Shown: positions 11,040-21,112 of the stretch, piece by piece
How the letters are laid out: every line of letters begins with the position of its first letter
How positions within the stretch are numbered: the stretch's first letter is position 1
Assembly: GCA_038030265.1 (NCBI GenBank)
Contig: CM075940.1
Location: 2,294,001-2,358,000, forward strand
Direction of reading: 5' to 3'
DNA from: Corythucha ciliata
Lineage: Eukaryota > Arthropoda > Insecta > Hemiptera > Tingidae
Length of the DNA: 64,000 nucleotides
The notes under the pieces: model-generated
The model's database searches: none
Told to the model about the DNA's origin: nothing
Seen by the model: only the letters and a program-made list of their open reading frames with translations
Translations under genes and position numbers: made by a program

Positions 11040-11310
11040 AATGTGACGTAGCAGATGGGTTAAAAGGTGACAAATACATACAATGCACATCAACATATTG
11101 TATTCTTCACGTCCCAAAATTTCTGCGGAGTCACGTACACTGTGACGTCAAAGCGTTGAATCGTATTTGTCACTTTGCAACCTCTCTGTGACGTCACATT
11201 GTGACTCCATTGCGTTGTCGCGTATGTGTCACTTTGCAACGTCACATTATGGTCCCATTGCGCTGTGATTCAGTTGTGAATTTGCAACGTACCTGTGACG
11301 TTGCTGTGAA
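11040..11310. repeat. TGACGT-rich short tandem repeat, A copy
   Basis: Diverged units of roughly 50-70 bp contain TGTGACGTCACATTGTGAC, CCATTGCGTTGTCGCGTAT and TGTCACTTTGCAAC. TGACGTCA is the palindromic core of the cAMP-response element, though use as such is not implied. The B copy (43440-43830) has at least one more unit. Confidence 0.7.
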
Positions 11311-11334
11311 TTTTGTGCTATTAGGGTAGTAGTG

Positions 11335-11725
11335 TCTGGGGCTAATTTTTCTATATATTATTCGCGAATTTGCGATTTTTCTCCATTTTAGCCGCGAGTT
11401 CAGAGATCAAAGCTTAACTATTATAATTTTGGGTCGCATTTGTCCCACTCCAACGTAACCCCTCAATATTCATTTATCCAGATTTTAGCCGCAAATTAGC
11501 GTTTTCCTCATTATAGCAGCCGTTCAGTGAAGCAAATACGCGTTTTTTACATTTCAGCCATGAATTAGAGATAAAGTGTTTCCCCAATTTAACGCCTCAA
11601 ATTACCTAACGCTTTATTTTCTGAATTTGGCCGCTGATTAGCGATTTTTTTTTTCACTTTCTGGCAAGAAAGTTACCTTCAGAAGCCGTGAATTGACGTT
11701 TTCTTCTCTCTTAACACTGAAGAGA
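11335..11725. repeat. Degenerate ~30-bp tandem array (family i), A copy
   Basis: Repeated words of the form TTTTAGCCGCGAATTAGCGA and CTCAATTTTAGC alternate at about 30 bp with heavy divergence. There is no coding frame. The counterpart in B is 43860-44245. Confidence 0.65.
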
Positions 11726-12837
11726 ACTTCTTGATATAATAGGTAATAATATAACGATAATAAAACGTCTTTTATAATTTTATGTGGGAAATTTATACGT
11801 GGAACGCTGCGTATGGGGCGTAATGAGGAAATTGTAACTTATCCCCAATAGTTGAATTTCTAGTATTTTGAATTGGAACTTATACAGGGTGGGGGTCATT
11901 TTGGTTGAACAAAATAAGGGTGGTGATGGTACACCCAAAACGCAACAAAAAATGTCCAATTTCCATTCTTAATCGAGATAATCGATTTTTTCACGTTTTT
12001 GAGCATAGCACAGGTTTTTCGCGACAAAAATAGCTGTAACTTGGGAAATAAGCGGCCTAAGTTTAATCCAACGACACCCCTGAAAAGAGCACACTTTTTT
12101 CTGTGTGATTAAGGACGTTTTGTCCTTTAATGATAGCGAAAGATATTTTCAAAAATATCCGTTTTTGACAACCGTTCAAACCAAGACTACAATAGTAAAG
12201 TTGCTCCCACCATCTGGCCAATTTCTCTAAAACTGGATGAAGGCGCTTTGTTTAATACTTTATGATTAGTTTACTCTTATCCTTAGCAATTTTTTGAGAA
12301 AAATTCATTCTTAAACCAAAAAATGAGGCAATTAAGCCCATTTTGAGTGCCTACAAAAAAATACGAGAGCTATTCCAAAATTATTTTTTTCAGCTTATTT
12401 CACTATTGTTTGTTTTTCCTCGAAGATAAGCACAGAATAAGTGAATAAAAGTGTAATAATTTCGAAAACACTTATCCGTCCTACGAAAATGATATGAAAA
12501 GTCAGAAGAAAGGCAGAAACGAAAATTACCAAAATCAATTAGATCTTGCACTTGAGAGTAATTGGTGGAGTTCGAAATCGCCTCAATCACAACTCCGCTA
12601 GCAGGAGCCCCCACGCCGCAGGTCTGCGGAGTGCGGACGGTCCCGTATCCGGCCATCCTCGATCTTCATTACACGGCCTACGGAATGGTGGGCAGCTGCC
12701 TAACCATGGTTACGCTTCAGAACCGCAACACAACTTCTGACTCCTGTTGTGTTTATTTGTTTTTGATGTTGTCGTGTCTCAACTCAACATGGCAATTATT
12801 ATTAATATTCTAAGATTATGTCATAATTCTGTTTCAG

Positions 12838-13012
12838 GGCGGGAGAACCAACCGACGATAAGAACAAAATAAAACCACCAACCGGCTGTCCCATCTGCGG
12901 CGTCCATGTGCGTGATGAGATGTCAAAGAGGGCTCACTTGGAAACGCATGACAAAGAAGAAATTATAGAATTCTTCGCACGTCGTCTATCGTCGGATCCA
13001 GCAGCGAATTAG
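12838..13012 (+). CDS. Terminal exon of a C2H2 zinc-finger protein, copy 1
   Basis: A TCTGTTTCAG acceptor precedes an exon open to TAG at 13010-13012. It encodes one classical finger, CPICGVHVRDEMSKRAHLETH (C-x2-C-x12-H-x3-H, the final His lying just past the usual quote length), then KEEIIEFFARRLSSDPAAN and stop. A DNA- or RNA-binding regulatory protein is likely, but one finger does not identify the gene. The presumed upstream exon lies at about 12480-12740 and reads Ser/Asn/Gln-rich sequence such as LALESNWWSSKSPQSQL; this copy has an in-frame TAG there (codon at 12599) where the other copies read Trp. Confidence 0.6.
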
Positions 13013-13767
13013 CGATTTTGATCTACGTTACTATAGAATTGTCAATGTTGTATTCACATAAGCATTTTTTTTTTTTTGGCATTGGTAGATACCATACAGC
13101 CATGGATTGGTGGGAGATAAATGATAATGATAATGAACATGAAAATGATAAATGATAATGAAGGGGTGATGAAAAATGAAATCAATGATTATAACAAATA
13201 AATAAAATTAGCTTGAACAATTTCCCGTGTACAAGAGATTTACGGAGATTGCTCTCACGCCAGAGCCAGAGGCTCTGCATGACTTACTGAAAACAGGGCA
13301 TATTTTTCTTTATTTTGCTGAACATTTATTTGTTATTTTTAATTATTGTTTTTAGTTTCACTATCATATTTTAATTACTCATCAATTAATTAATTAATGT
13401 GAATGAAGCATTGTAAATCGGGATGGAGTTTGACGAAAGGATGGATTGATAATTGAGCGGGCAAGCGATTTAGATCTTGCACTTGAGAGTAATTGGTGGA
13501 GTTCGAAATCGCCTCAATCACAACTCCGCTGGCAGGAGCCCCCACGCGCAGGTCTGCGGAGTGCGGACGGTCCCGTATCCGGCCATCCTCGATCTTCATT
13601 ACACGGCCTACGGAATGGTGGGCAGCTGCCTAACCATGGTTACGCTTCAGAACCGCAACACAACTTCTGACTCCTGTTGTGTTTATTTGTTTTTGATGTT
13701 GTCGTGTCTCAACTCAACATGGCAATTATTATTAATATTCTAAGATTATGACATAATTCTGTTTCAG

Positions 13768-13942
13768 GGCGGGAGAACCAACCGACGATAAGAACAAAAT
13801 AAAACCACCAACCGGCTGTCCCATCTGCGGCGTCCATGTGCGTGATGAGATGTCAAAGAGGGCTCACTTGGAAACGCATGACAAAGAAGAAATTATAGAA
13901 TTCTTCGCACGTCGTCTATCGTCGGATCCAGCAGCGAATTAG
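13768..13942 (+). CDS. Terminal exon of a C2H2 zinc-finger protein, copy 2
   Basis: Same exon as 12838-13012, with the same acceptor, finger and stop. Its upstream exon-like frame (13446-13670) keeps Trp where copy 1 has a stop. It sits directly upstream of the poly(T) that marks the retrotransposon end at 13995. Confidence 0.6.
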
Positions 13943-14315
13943 CGATTTTGATCTACGTTACTATAGAATTGTCAATGTTGTATTCACATAAGCATTTTTT
14001 TTTTTTTTTTTGGCATTGGTACCATACAGCCATGGATTGGTGGGAGATAAATGATAATGATAATGAACATGAAAATGATGAATGATAATGAAGGGGTGAT
14101 TAAAAATGAAATCAATGATTATAACAAATAAATAAAATTAGCTTGAACAATTTCCCGTGTACAAGAGATTTACGGAGATTGCTCTCACGCCAGAGCCAGA
14201 GGCTCTGCATGACTTACTGAAAACAGGGCATATTTTTCTTTATTTTGCTGAACATTTATTTGTTATTTTCAATTATTGTTTTTATTTTCACTATCATATT
14301 TTAATTACTCATCAA

Positions 14316-14690
14316 TTAATTAATAAATTTGAATGAAGCATTGTAAATCGGGATGGAGTTTGACGAAAGGATGGATTGATAATTGAGTGGGCAAGCGATG
14401 AGGTTAGTTAAATCTTGGAAAAATTTGCTTCTTTTATCACAATACGCTTGACATTCCATTACGGTCTGTTCTAGTGTTCCCAAGATTCCACAATGCTCAC
14501 AATTGGCGGATTGCGCCATGCCCATCTGTACTGTTGACTAAGGCCATGGTTGGATTTTAATCTGCTTATTGTTCGGATGAGATCTTCAGGCAGGTATTCA
14601 TTCGCAAACCACGCCTTCGTGGCTGTGTTTGGGAACATTTGCTTATAAAATTGCCCTTTTTGAGAGGCTACATATGATTTATTACAAGCT
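14316..14690 (-). pseudogene. C-terminal Cys/His tail of the non-LTR element
   Basis: Continues after a frameshift at the G tract with FPNTATKAWFANEYLPEDLI, then after a one-base loss near 14525 with CEHCGILGTLEQTVMECQAY. The CxxC...C pattern matches the tail that follows RNase H in I/Jockey-type elements. An almost identical copy is at 46404-46740. Confidence 0.75.
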
Positions 14691-15695
14691 TCATGATGGG
14701 GGGGGGAGTGTTATTATTTTGGAAAAAACGAAATAAGAAAGTTTCAGGGTTACTTGTTCAGCAGATGGGTTAAGGTACGAGGTCTTAGCTAAATTATCTA
14801 TATGGTTGTTACCCTGTATGTTCCTGTGAGCTGGAACCCACATGAACGAAACGAACTTACTTTCTTGCTCCATGCTCACTAATAAACGCACTATATCGAC
14901 TATGAGATTGTGTGTTTTTCCATCCCCCATTGTGGCACTGTTCAGACTGTTGACCACGCCATTACTGTCGGTCAAAATCAATAACTTGTTATAAATCAAA
15001 CTTAAGGAGTATCTGAGGGCCTCAAGAACCGCATAGAGCTCAGCTGTGAATATTGGCGTTTCGGGTTGTAGAACAAACTGTTTTCCTAATTTCATCGCTG
15101 GATCGTAGATAGCGCACCCTGAACCCCCGTGAGAGGCCAATGCATCCGTGAATATTTGATAATGATTGGGGAACGTCTGCATTATTTTATCTTCAAGTGT
15201 TTGGTTTTGGGACGCGTGATTTGTTGATGGGGAATTAATGAGATAGGTTGTAGAGATTTTCGGACCTGAGATGAATGATGAAGTAATAGGACCAGGTAGG
15301 CTGAATATTGGTAGCCTACTGTCTGAAAATACGTGTTGGCAGGTGTTGTGGATTTTTCGAAAACTTAATGTCAGTAAGGGAGATTTTGTTTTCTTCCAAT
15401 ATTTAGTAGTAAGATCGAGCTGATTAAGGGTTAGTATTTGATTAAATAATTGAGGGTAAAAGCCTTTAATTTTAAGGAGCATTCTGTCCGCTAATATTCC
15501 TCTCCTGATTTGTAATGGGCATTCTCCCACTTCCCGCAGCACACAGGGGTCGATTTCAAAAAAACCCATGCAAGTTCTGATGCTTTTATTTTGCATTATG
15601 TCTAGGTTTCGTAAATGGGTGTACGCGGCCTGACCATAAAGAACTGCCCCATAATCGAATATCGAACGGATAGTAGCGTTAGAGAATGTAAGCAT
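14691..15695 (-). pseudogene. RNase H domain and linker of the non-LTR element
   Basis: A 334-codon frame. The first part is the thumb/linker typical of RNase H-bearing LINEs (IFDYGAVLYGQAAYTHL). The RNase H follows with QIFTDALASHGGSGCAIYD, IFTAELYAVLEALRY, LLILTDSNGVVNSL and FMWVPAHRNIQGNNHIDNLA. All expected catalytic positions (D, E, D, H, D) are present. The frame is lost at the G9 tract 14698-14706. Confidence 0.85.
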
Positions 15696-15698
15696 GAT

Positions 15699-16345
15699 TT
15701 AGGGATCTGCTCCCCACCGGCAGTGGGTAACCATGCGCATAACACTTTTACTGTACTTTTCTGCCTTCGTGACAAGATGGTTAATATGATTTGACCAATT
15801 TAATTTTCGGTCGAGGGTTACTCCTAGAAATTTAACCTCTGAACAAATAGGGAAGACAGAATCGCCAATAGAAATGGATTGTGGCAAGGAAAGCCTCCTC
15901 GACCTGGAGAAGGGACAAATTACGGACTTAGAAACGGCTACGTTGAGACCAAGACCAAATAGAAATGAGTTTAGAGCTATAACTCCTCCCTTGAGTGATT
16001 TTAAGGCTTTCTCTGGCGTTGTATTTTCGGAGTAGATGCATATGTCGTCCGGGTATTGCAGAATCTTTACATCTCCGGTTAATGATTGTTCTGCGGCGTG
16101 TACGTAGATGGAGTAGAGGATTGGACTTAATATGTCACCCTGGGGTAATTCCGACCGAGCCACACGAGGTCCCAGTAATTGATCATCAATCAGCAAATAG
16201 ATGCAACGATTATCTACCAGTCCCATGACTAATTTTATAAATTGTGGGATAAGCCTATGTAGAGCATAATTTGGGCCAATAAACTCAGGTTCACGTTATC
16301 GAAAGCACCTGCAACATCTAACATTGCGGCAACAACGGTTTTGTT
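15699..16345 (-). pseudogene. Reverse transcriptase fragment of the non-LTR element
   Basis: Motif A reads AAMLDVAGAFDNV (about 16280-16340). After a stop near 16230 the frame continues with ELPQGDILSPILYSIYV and LQYPDDICIYS, then VKFLGVTLDRKLNWSNHI. The catalytic box is YPDD rather than the usual YADD. An in-frame TAA near 15699 separates this part from the RNase H frame, which continues in the same frame. Confidence 0.8.
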
Positions 16346-16349
16346 TTCA

Positions 16350-16760
16350 GTTTTCAGTAATTAGCACTTTTCGCCCCGAAGTAGTGTATTTTCTCAATTT
16401 CAGCTATGAAGCTACCTCCGAGAATCGCGAATTAGCGTTCTCTTAATTTCAGCTTTAAATGAGCCTTTGTTCTCATTTTTAAGCCGTCAGTAGCACTTGT
16501 TCTTAATATTCGCCATGAGTGTGCGATTTTTTCACACTACTATTTTTTAGCAGCGAGTTAGCGATTCTTCTCAATTTTAGGGTGTCGGGTTGATTATTGT
16601 GGGCGTCAGTAGTTTAAGATGCCCCGCAAATTATCGTCTTTTGTTTTGTTTTTTTCAAATTTAGCCGCGAATAACCGATTATCTCAATTTAAGCAGTATG
16701 AATTAGCACTTCTTCTCAATTATTGAAGCTGCCTCCATTTTATGCTGGGGTTGTCGGTGG
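16350..16760. repeat. Degenerate ~30-bp array (family i)
   Basis: Words such as TTTTAGCAGCGAGTTAGCGA, TTCTCAATTTTAG and ATTAGCACTTCTTCTCAATT recur at irregular ~30-bp spacing. It begins immediately beyond the retrotransposon 5' end. Confidence 0.6.
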
Positions 16761-17294
16761 GGTTTTTGGACTAAAAAACAGGGAGATGCCTAAAATGGCA
16801 TCGCAACTTAATTCGGGGCTGAGGAAAAAAAGAGTGAATAAAAGTTTTTCCGGATAGATTGGAGGTCAAAAGGACTGAATGGGAACAGGGGCGCTAGTAG
16901 CAAAATATGGGGGGGGGGGTGAGAGTTAATTTTACCACCTGGCTGCTAGTTTTACCGCTCCCCCCGCGTTGCGTTGCGTTGAAACCCAGGCTAACTGGTA
17001 ACACAACAACGCATAGGGCCCGACGAATACCACGAAATTCTTCAGTTTTCTGGCTTAATATCCAAGCGATTGGAAGCTTCAAAGATTTCTCAAGTTTTGG
17101 AGCCTTTTATTAAGTGGCCGATCAGGGCCACTAAAAACCTTGACCACGAGGGCTTCATGAAACGCGTGATCTCCTTCTTCCCCGTTCAATTGTCATTATG
17201 GACGCGTTCATTGTTAATATCGACGCGTTCATTAATTGAGACGAATGTGTTGTGCTCGATGCCTCAGGGGAATGCGAAAAGCATTGCAGCAACG
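16761..17294. other. No gene seen
   Basis: Contains an 11-nt G tract (16909-16919), a GCGTT triplet-run at about 16968-16982, and the 8-bp left target duplication (17287-17294) of the next element. Open frames here are short and unrecognised. Confidence 0.4.
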
Positions 17295-18236
17295 CATGGC
17301 CGGATTTATGCCGAGGCGGACAAGGCAGCTGCCTAGGGGCTCCGGCCATTCTGGGGCTAAAATTGGGGGAAAGCCCAATAATTAGCTACTAAAATGAGGA
17401 AAAACGATAATTCCTGGCTCAATTTGAGAAAAATGGCTCATTCACTGGGTAAATTAATAAAAACGCCAATTTGTGAAAGTATGTCAATAGTGGACGTCGG
17501 AGAAGGGGCTATAAAGGGGAATGGCGAGAGATAAAATTGAGAAAGCATGGTAATTTACGGATAAAGAGTTGAAAAACTCCAATTAACTGGTGAAACAAGG
17601 AAAAATTGCTATTCAGTTGCTAACATACGAAAAACGTTAATTGGTGGCTTAAATTGAGCCAAAAGCGCTAATTCGTGTCTGAAATTTAGAAAAATCGGAA
17701 TTATCAGCTAAGATGAGGAAAAACGCAATTTCGCGGCCAACATTTGGAATAATCGCTAATTCACAGCTAGAATTGAGAAAACCTCGTCTTAAAAGCAACG
17801 TTAATTGGGAAGATTTCTCTTCTTTTAAACCCACGATTTGGTCCACTTTAGCAGCCAAATTTCTTGGATTTGACTATTTAAAATGGACATTTCGGGTGTT
17901 TGGCTCAAATAAGCCAATTTCACTTTCACGTGTTTGGATCTTTCAAGACCCCTTTTTGTGGATAAGGCGCCTTTGAAGCCAATTTCGCGGATTTTCATGG
18001 TTCGGGGCCCCTAGACGGTCGCCTAGCTGCCTGCCCCCTAAAAACAGCCCTGTCCCGGACTATTTTTATGACGTTTCATTAACTAATCAATGGAAACCAC
18101 CCGTATCATCATTTATAACCTGAAGGGAATTTTCTTGCACATGTGAATAAAGTCCCTACCCACGGCGAGGAGGGGGGAAAGGGGGCCATTCTCAATTTGC
18201 TGCCTAGGGGCCTCTCGTTCTCTAAATCCGGCACTG
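17295..18236. mobile_element. hAT-like MITE carrying a ~30-bp repeat array
   Basis: The left terminus CATGGCCGGATTTATGCCGA and the reverse-complemented right terminus CAGTGCCGGATTTAGAGAAC are similar. They are flanked by near-identical 8-bp repeats, CAGCAACG (17287-17294) and CATCAACG (18237-18244). Eight-base target duplications and CA(G)...-type ends suit hAT elements. The body (about 17340-17860) is the family-i degenerate repeat in reverse orientation. A second GGGCC-rich end facing the same way lies near 18000-18055 (ends AACAGCCCTG), suggesting nesting. Confidence 0.65.
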
Positions 18237-18359
18237 CATCAACGAAATTGTAGCAGTTCCGACAGACCACGGCTTTTAGCCGCCAACCCCATACGAGTTC
18301 AGGGGCCGGCTCTGAACTCGAAGGGGGATTGTAAATACACGCCCGGGGCCCCACCTTTA

Positions 18360-18935
18360 GCGATTTGTCTCCACTTCAGCCGCAAATTAGCGATTTTTCT
18401 TGCAACGAATTGTGTTTTTCTTTATTTTAGCCGCTAATGAGCGATTTTTACCTATTTTACCAGTGAATTAGCGCTATTTTTTAATTATAGCCACGAATTC
18501 CGGAAACCGTGAATTGACATTTTTACTCAATTTATTTCTGTGAATTAGCAAATTTTATCTATTTAACCCCCTAAATAGCCATTTATCTTTATTTTAGTCG
18601 TGAACAAGCGTTTTAAATAATTTTAACCTCCAAGCGAGCCACGAATGACAGTTTATCCCAATTATTCGCCGCGAATTAACGCTTTTTCTGGATTTTATCC
18701 GCAAATTACCGCATTTTCCACATTAAACCGCGAATTAGCGTTTTTTCCACACTTCAGCGCATCTTCTCAACTTTAACGGTGATTTAGCGATTTTTTCCTA
18801 TAGGAATTAGCGATTTCCTCCACTTTAGTCGTGAATTCATGATTTTAGCCGCTAAAGAGCGATTTTCCCTAATTTTATCCGGGAATTAGCACTTTTCTCC
18901 ATTTTACTTCCATGTTCCCTACGGGAATGGAAGTA
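18360..18935. repeat. Degenerate ~30-bp array (family i)
   Basis: The best-preserved stretch: GCCGCAAATTAGCGATTTTT, GCCGCTAATGAGCGATTTTT and CCGCGAATTAGCGTTTTTTC recur at about 29-33 bp with AT-rich spacers. No frame and no hairpin structure. Confidence 0.65.
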
Positions 18936-19984
18936 TGGTGTTCATGAAAAGAATCGAGTCCGAGCCGACTTCACATTTATTATGTACATCCTCAGAAAAG
19001 TTGAAAACAGTGGTGGGTGGTGGTCGGTTTTCGGCCGGCAGTGGTTCTGTCGGTCTGTCGCTTTTGCTTCCCCGAATACCGAAGGTATGGGAAGCTATGT
19101 GATCGTTTCTCGAGGTGAAAAAATGTTTGGTCTCTAATTTCTAAAATTCCACTTGCCTTTCGCGTTTCAGAGCTTTCTGAACAACTTTGGTTCCGTGCCT
19201 GTTTGTCTGTGTGTGAGTGAGTCCGAACATCTGTGCGTCTGTACACTTTATACCAACGTGCACATCTCCTAGAACAGACAATCAAGCTTGATGAAATATT
19301 CATGATAAACGTAGGTTAGACTATAGATGGTCCCATTTAAAATTGAATTAATTCGGTCCAATGAGGGGGATTCCAGGGGGGGGGGGGTCTACGTACACTT
19401 CTCACTAACGCACATTATCTCACATTATAGGCAAGCTATCTTCATGGAATATTTTTTCTTCCTTTATAGCAAGTGTGTTTATGCCGTTAAAAGGCCATGC
19501 TTGGGTTTGTAGGACCGTGCGAACAAGTTATAAATTTTCTATGAATTCTACAGTTAGTAGAACTGGTTCAGGGCAATCTTTATCATAAACAGGTGCATTT
19601 TTGCAGTAGAGTAAATTGTGCGTGTGGGCAGATCCTCTCGCTTGGAATTCACGTCTTTCGAAATAATCTTCGACATGGTGTTCACCAAATGGTCCCTTAC
19701 TGTGTCCTAAAAGACGCATTATTTTACTGAAAATAGTATCTATGTATCAAACACACGTCACCGGGTCTTCTCTAATCTGCTTGGGTTTATCGTTCAAATC
19801 GATACATCCGGATAATCATGTCGAGGAAGCAAGCATTGTACTACAACCATTAGCAGACGTTTTTTTTTCGATAAATTGCATGAAAATGAAAACCTGGCTG
19901 TTTCTTGGTATGTAAAGCACAAATCTGGCCTTTGTTTTGAGAAAAAATTATTTATCGGACATGTTCTTTCCCGCGACTTTTTCA
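18936..19984. other. No gene; includes one copy of a dispersed repeat
   Basis: Short open frames on both strands show no domain. A 12-nt G tract is at 19376-19387. A dispersed repeat lies at 19282-19363 and is listed separately. Confidence 0.4.
19282..19363 (+). repeat. ~85-bp dispersed repeat, copy 1
   Basis: Shares TTGATGAAAT-TTC-TGATAAACG and AGATGGTCCCATTT with 20311-20398 in the same orientation, at roughly three-quarters identity over the whole length. Element type unknown. Confidence 0.55.
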
Positions 19985-20310
19985 CTTTTAGCCAAAATTA
20001 GCGCTTTTTCTCATATTGAGCCACACTATGCGTGATTGAAGCCCTGTTCACACGATGCAATGTTTCAAGCTATATTGCATGGTGGTTTTTTATAAACATA
20101 CGTTCCTTGGTAGTGACCGGATACACGTCGAGAATTTAATATGAATTCATAATTTTAGGCTCGAATTTATCCGTGAATTGGCGTGTTTCGTAATTTTAAC
20201 TTCGAATTAATGTTTTTTTTAAACTTTTTATCCACGATTTTAGTGTTTTTTCTCAATTTTAGCCATGAAGTAACATTTTACCCTGCGAATCAGCCATTTA
20301 ATTTTCTTGG

Positions 20311-20398
20311 CCAACCGATTTTGATGAAATTTTCGTGATAAACGACGGTTAGGCCACAGATGGTCCCATTTCAATTTCAGTTAAATCGGTTCGACCAG
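20311..20398 (+). repeat. ~85-bp dispersed repeat, copy 2
   Basis: Partner of 19282-19363. It lies at the end of a short degenerate array (about 19985-20300) of the AATTTTAGCCATGAAGTAAC type. Confidence 0.55.
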
Positions 20399-20817
20399 TT
20401 GTCTTTGGCAGACGAGGCGAAGCCGAATAAGTTTTTCGCGAGAAATGAGAAATAAAATAAGTAATAGGACAATAATTTTATGAGAAATATTGAAAATTAG
20501 GAAGACGTGACGTGATTCTAATCGCAGATAACCATACGAGAAGGTTATGCACTGACAGCTTTTTTTGTTGTATTCTCGTAATCGTCGGCTGCTGCTTGTC
20601 CCTGACCAGAGTTCACTTGAAACCCAAACGAAAGAGACTCTTTATCGTCTACCACATCTCCTCCCCCCACAGACAACTAAAAATAGCTTTACTATGTTGT
20701 GTAAAGATAACTCTTCTTTACATTTAAATGTAAATAAATTAAGACGGCCAAAGTAATGGACAAACAGTAAGATGACACACGAACAGTTTAATGTATAATA
20801 TGTAATGTGTTGCTGGC

Positions 20818-20850
20818 TTGATAATGGGGAGCATCCCCGAAACTAGTCGC
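20818..20850 (+). ncRNA. Hammerhead-like motif, probably inactive
   Basis: The sequence TTGATAAT, then a GGGG/CCCC stem, then GAAAC resembles the CUGAUGA-stem II-GAAA core of hammerhead ribozymes found in Penelope-like and other retroelements. Two core positions differ (TTGATAA instead of CTGATGA), so cleavage is unlikely. It may simply be the terminal part of a retroelement 3' region; an AAATAAAATAATTG tail follows. Confidence 0.25.
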
Positions 20851-20904
20851 GTAAATTAGTAATAAATAAAATAATTGTTGTGACCACACAAAAAAAGCGT
20901 ATTT

Positions 20905-21048
20905 CAAGTAATACCCGGTATTCGGGTATTACTACTATAATATTCGGTATTCACCGAATAACGAGCAAAATATTTTTTTCAATTGTCAGTTGGTTAGTTT
21001 CTAGGCAATGCTAGAAATTGATTAATATTTTGCTCGTTGTTTGCGACA
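20905..21048. repeat. Cluster of perfect hairpins
   Basis: TACCCGGTATTCGGGTA and TATTCGGTATTCACCGAATA are compact stem-loops. CGAGCAAAATATT is an exact complement of AATATTTTGCTCG about 60 bp downstream. A further hairpin at 21088-21112 (GGGGGAATTC ... GAATCCCCC) follows a long T run (21065-21082). Confidence 0.5.
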
Positions 21049-21112
21049 CCTTGTGTCTGGTTTCTTTTTTTTTTTTTTTTTTCCTCTGGGGGAATTCTCC
21101 GCGGAATCCCCC

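Larger units (their letters stand above)
12540..14400. repeat. 930-bp tandem duplication around a zinc-finger exon
   Basis: Unit 12543-13471 is repeated at 13473-14400 with few differences (the terminal exon is at 12838 and again at 13768, period 930). Each copy runs from the upstream exon-like frame through the last exon and a poly(T) to a stub of the retrotransposon 3' region. Segment B has one unit only, so the duplication arose in A or was lost in B. Confidence 0.85.
13995..16345 (-). mobile_element. 5'-truncated RNase H-bearing non-LTR retrotransposon (I/R1-like group)
   Basis: Read on the minus strand, the element enters within the reverse transcriptase at about 16345, continues through an RNase H domain and a Cys-rich tail, and ends in a poly(A) (plus-strand T run 13995-14011). 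Missing upstream domains, with an intact poly(A) end, is the usual result of incomplete target-primed reverse transcription. The frame is broken at several places (see parts). Segment B keeps only the last third. Confidence 0.8.

Noticed and set aside
11040..11310. CRISPR-like array
   Set aside because: Units are diverged, spacers are not unique, and the context is eukaryotic transposon DNA. It is an ordinary tandem repeat.
18992..19303. Minus-strand frame of 103 codons rich in Arg, Ser and Thr
   Set aside because: Low-complexity composition over TG/CT-rich sequence that overlaps a dispersed repeat; no motif and no start context.
20512..20756. Overlapping small plus-strand frames as genes
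   Set aside because: Two overlapping frames of similar length with no motif, next to a retroelement-like 3' end; likely chance.
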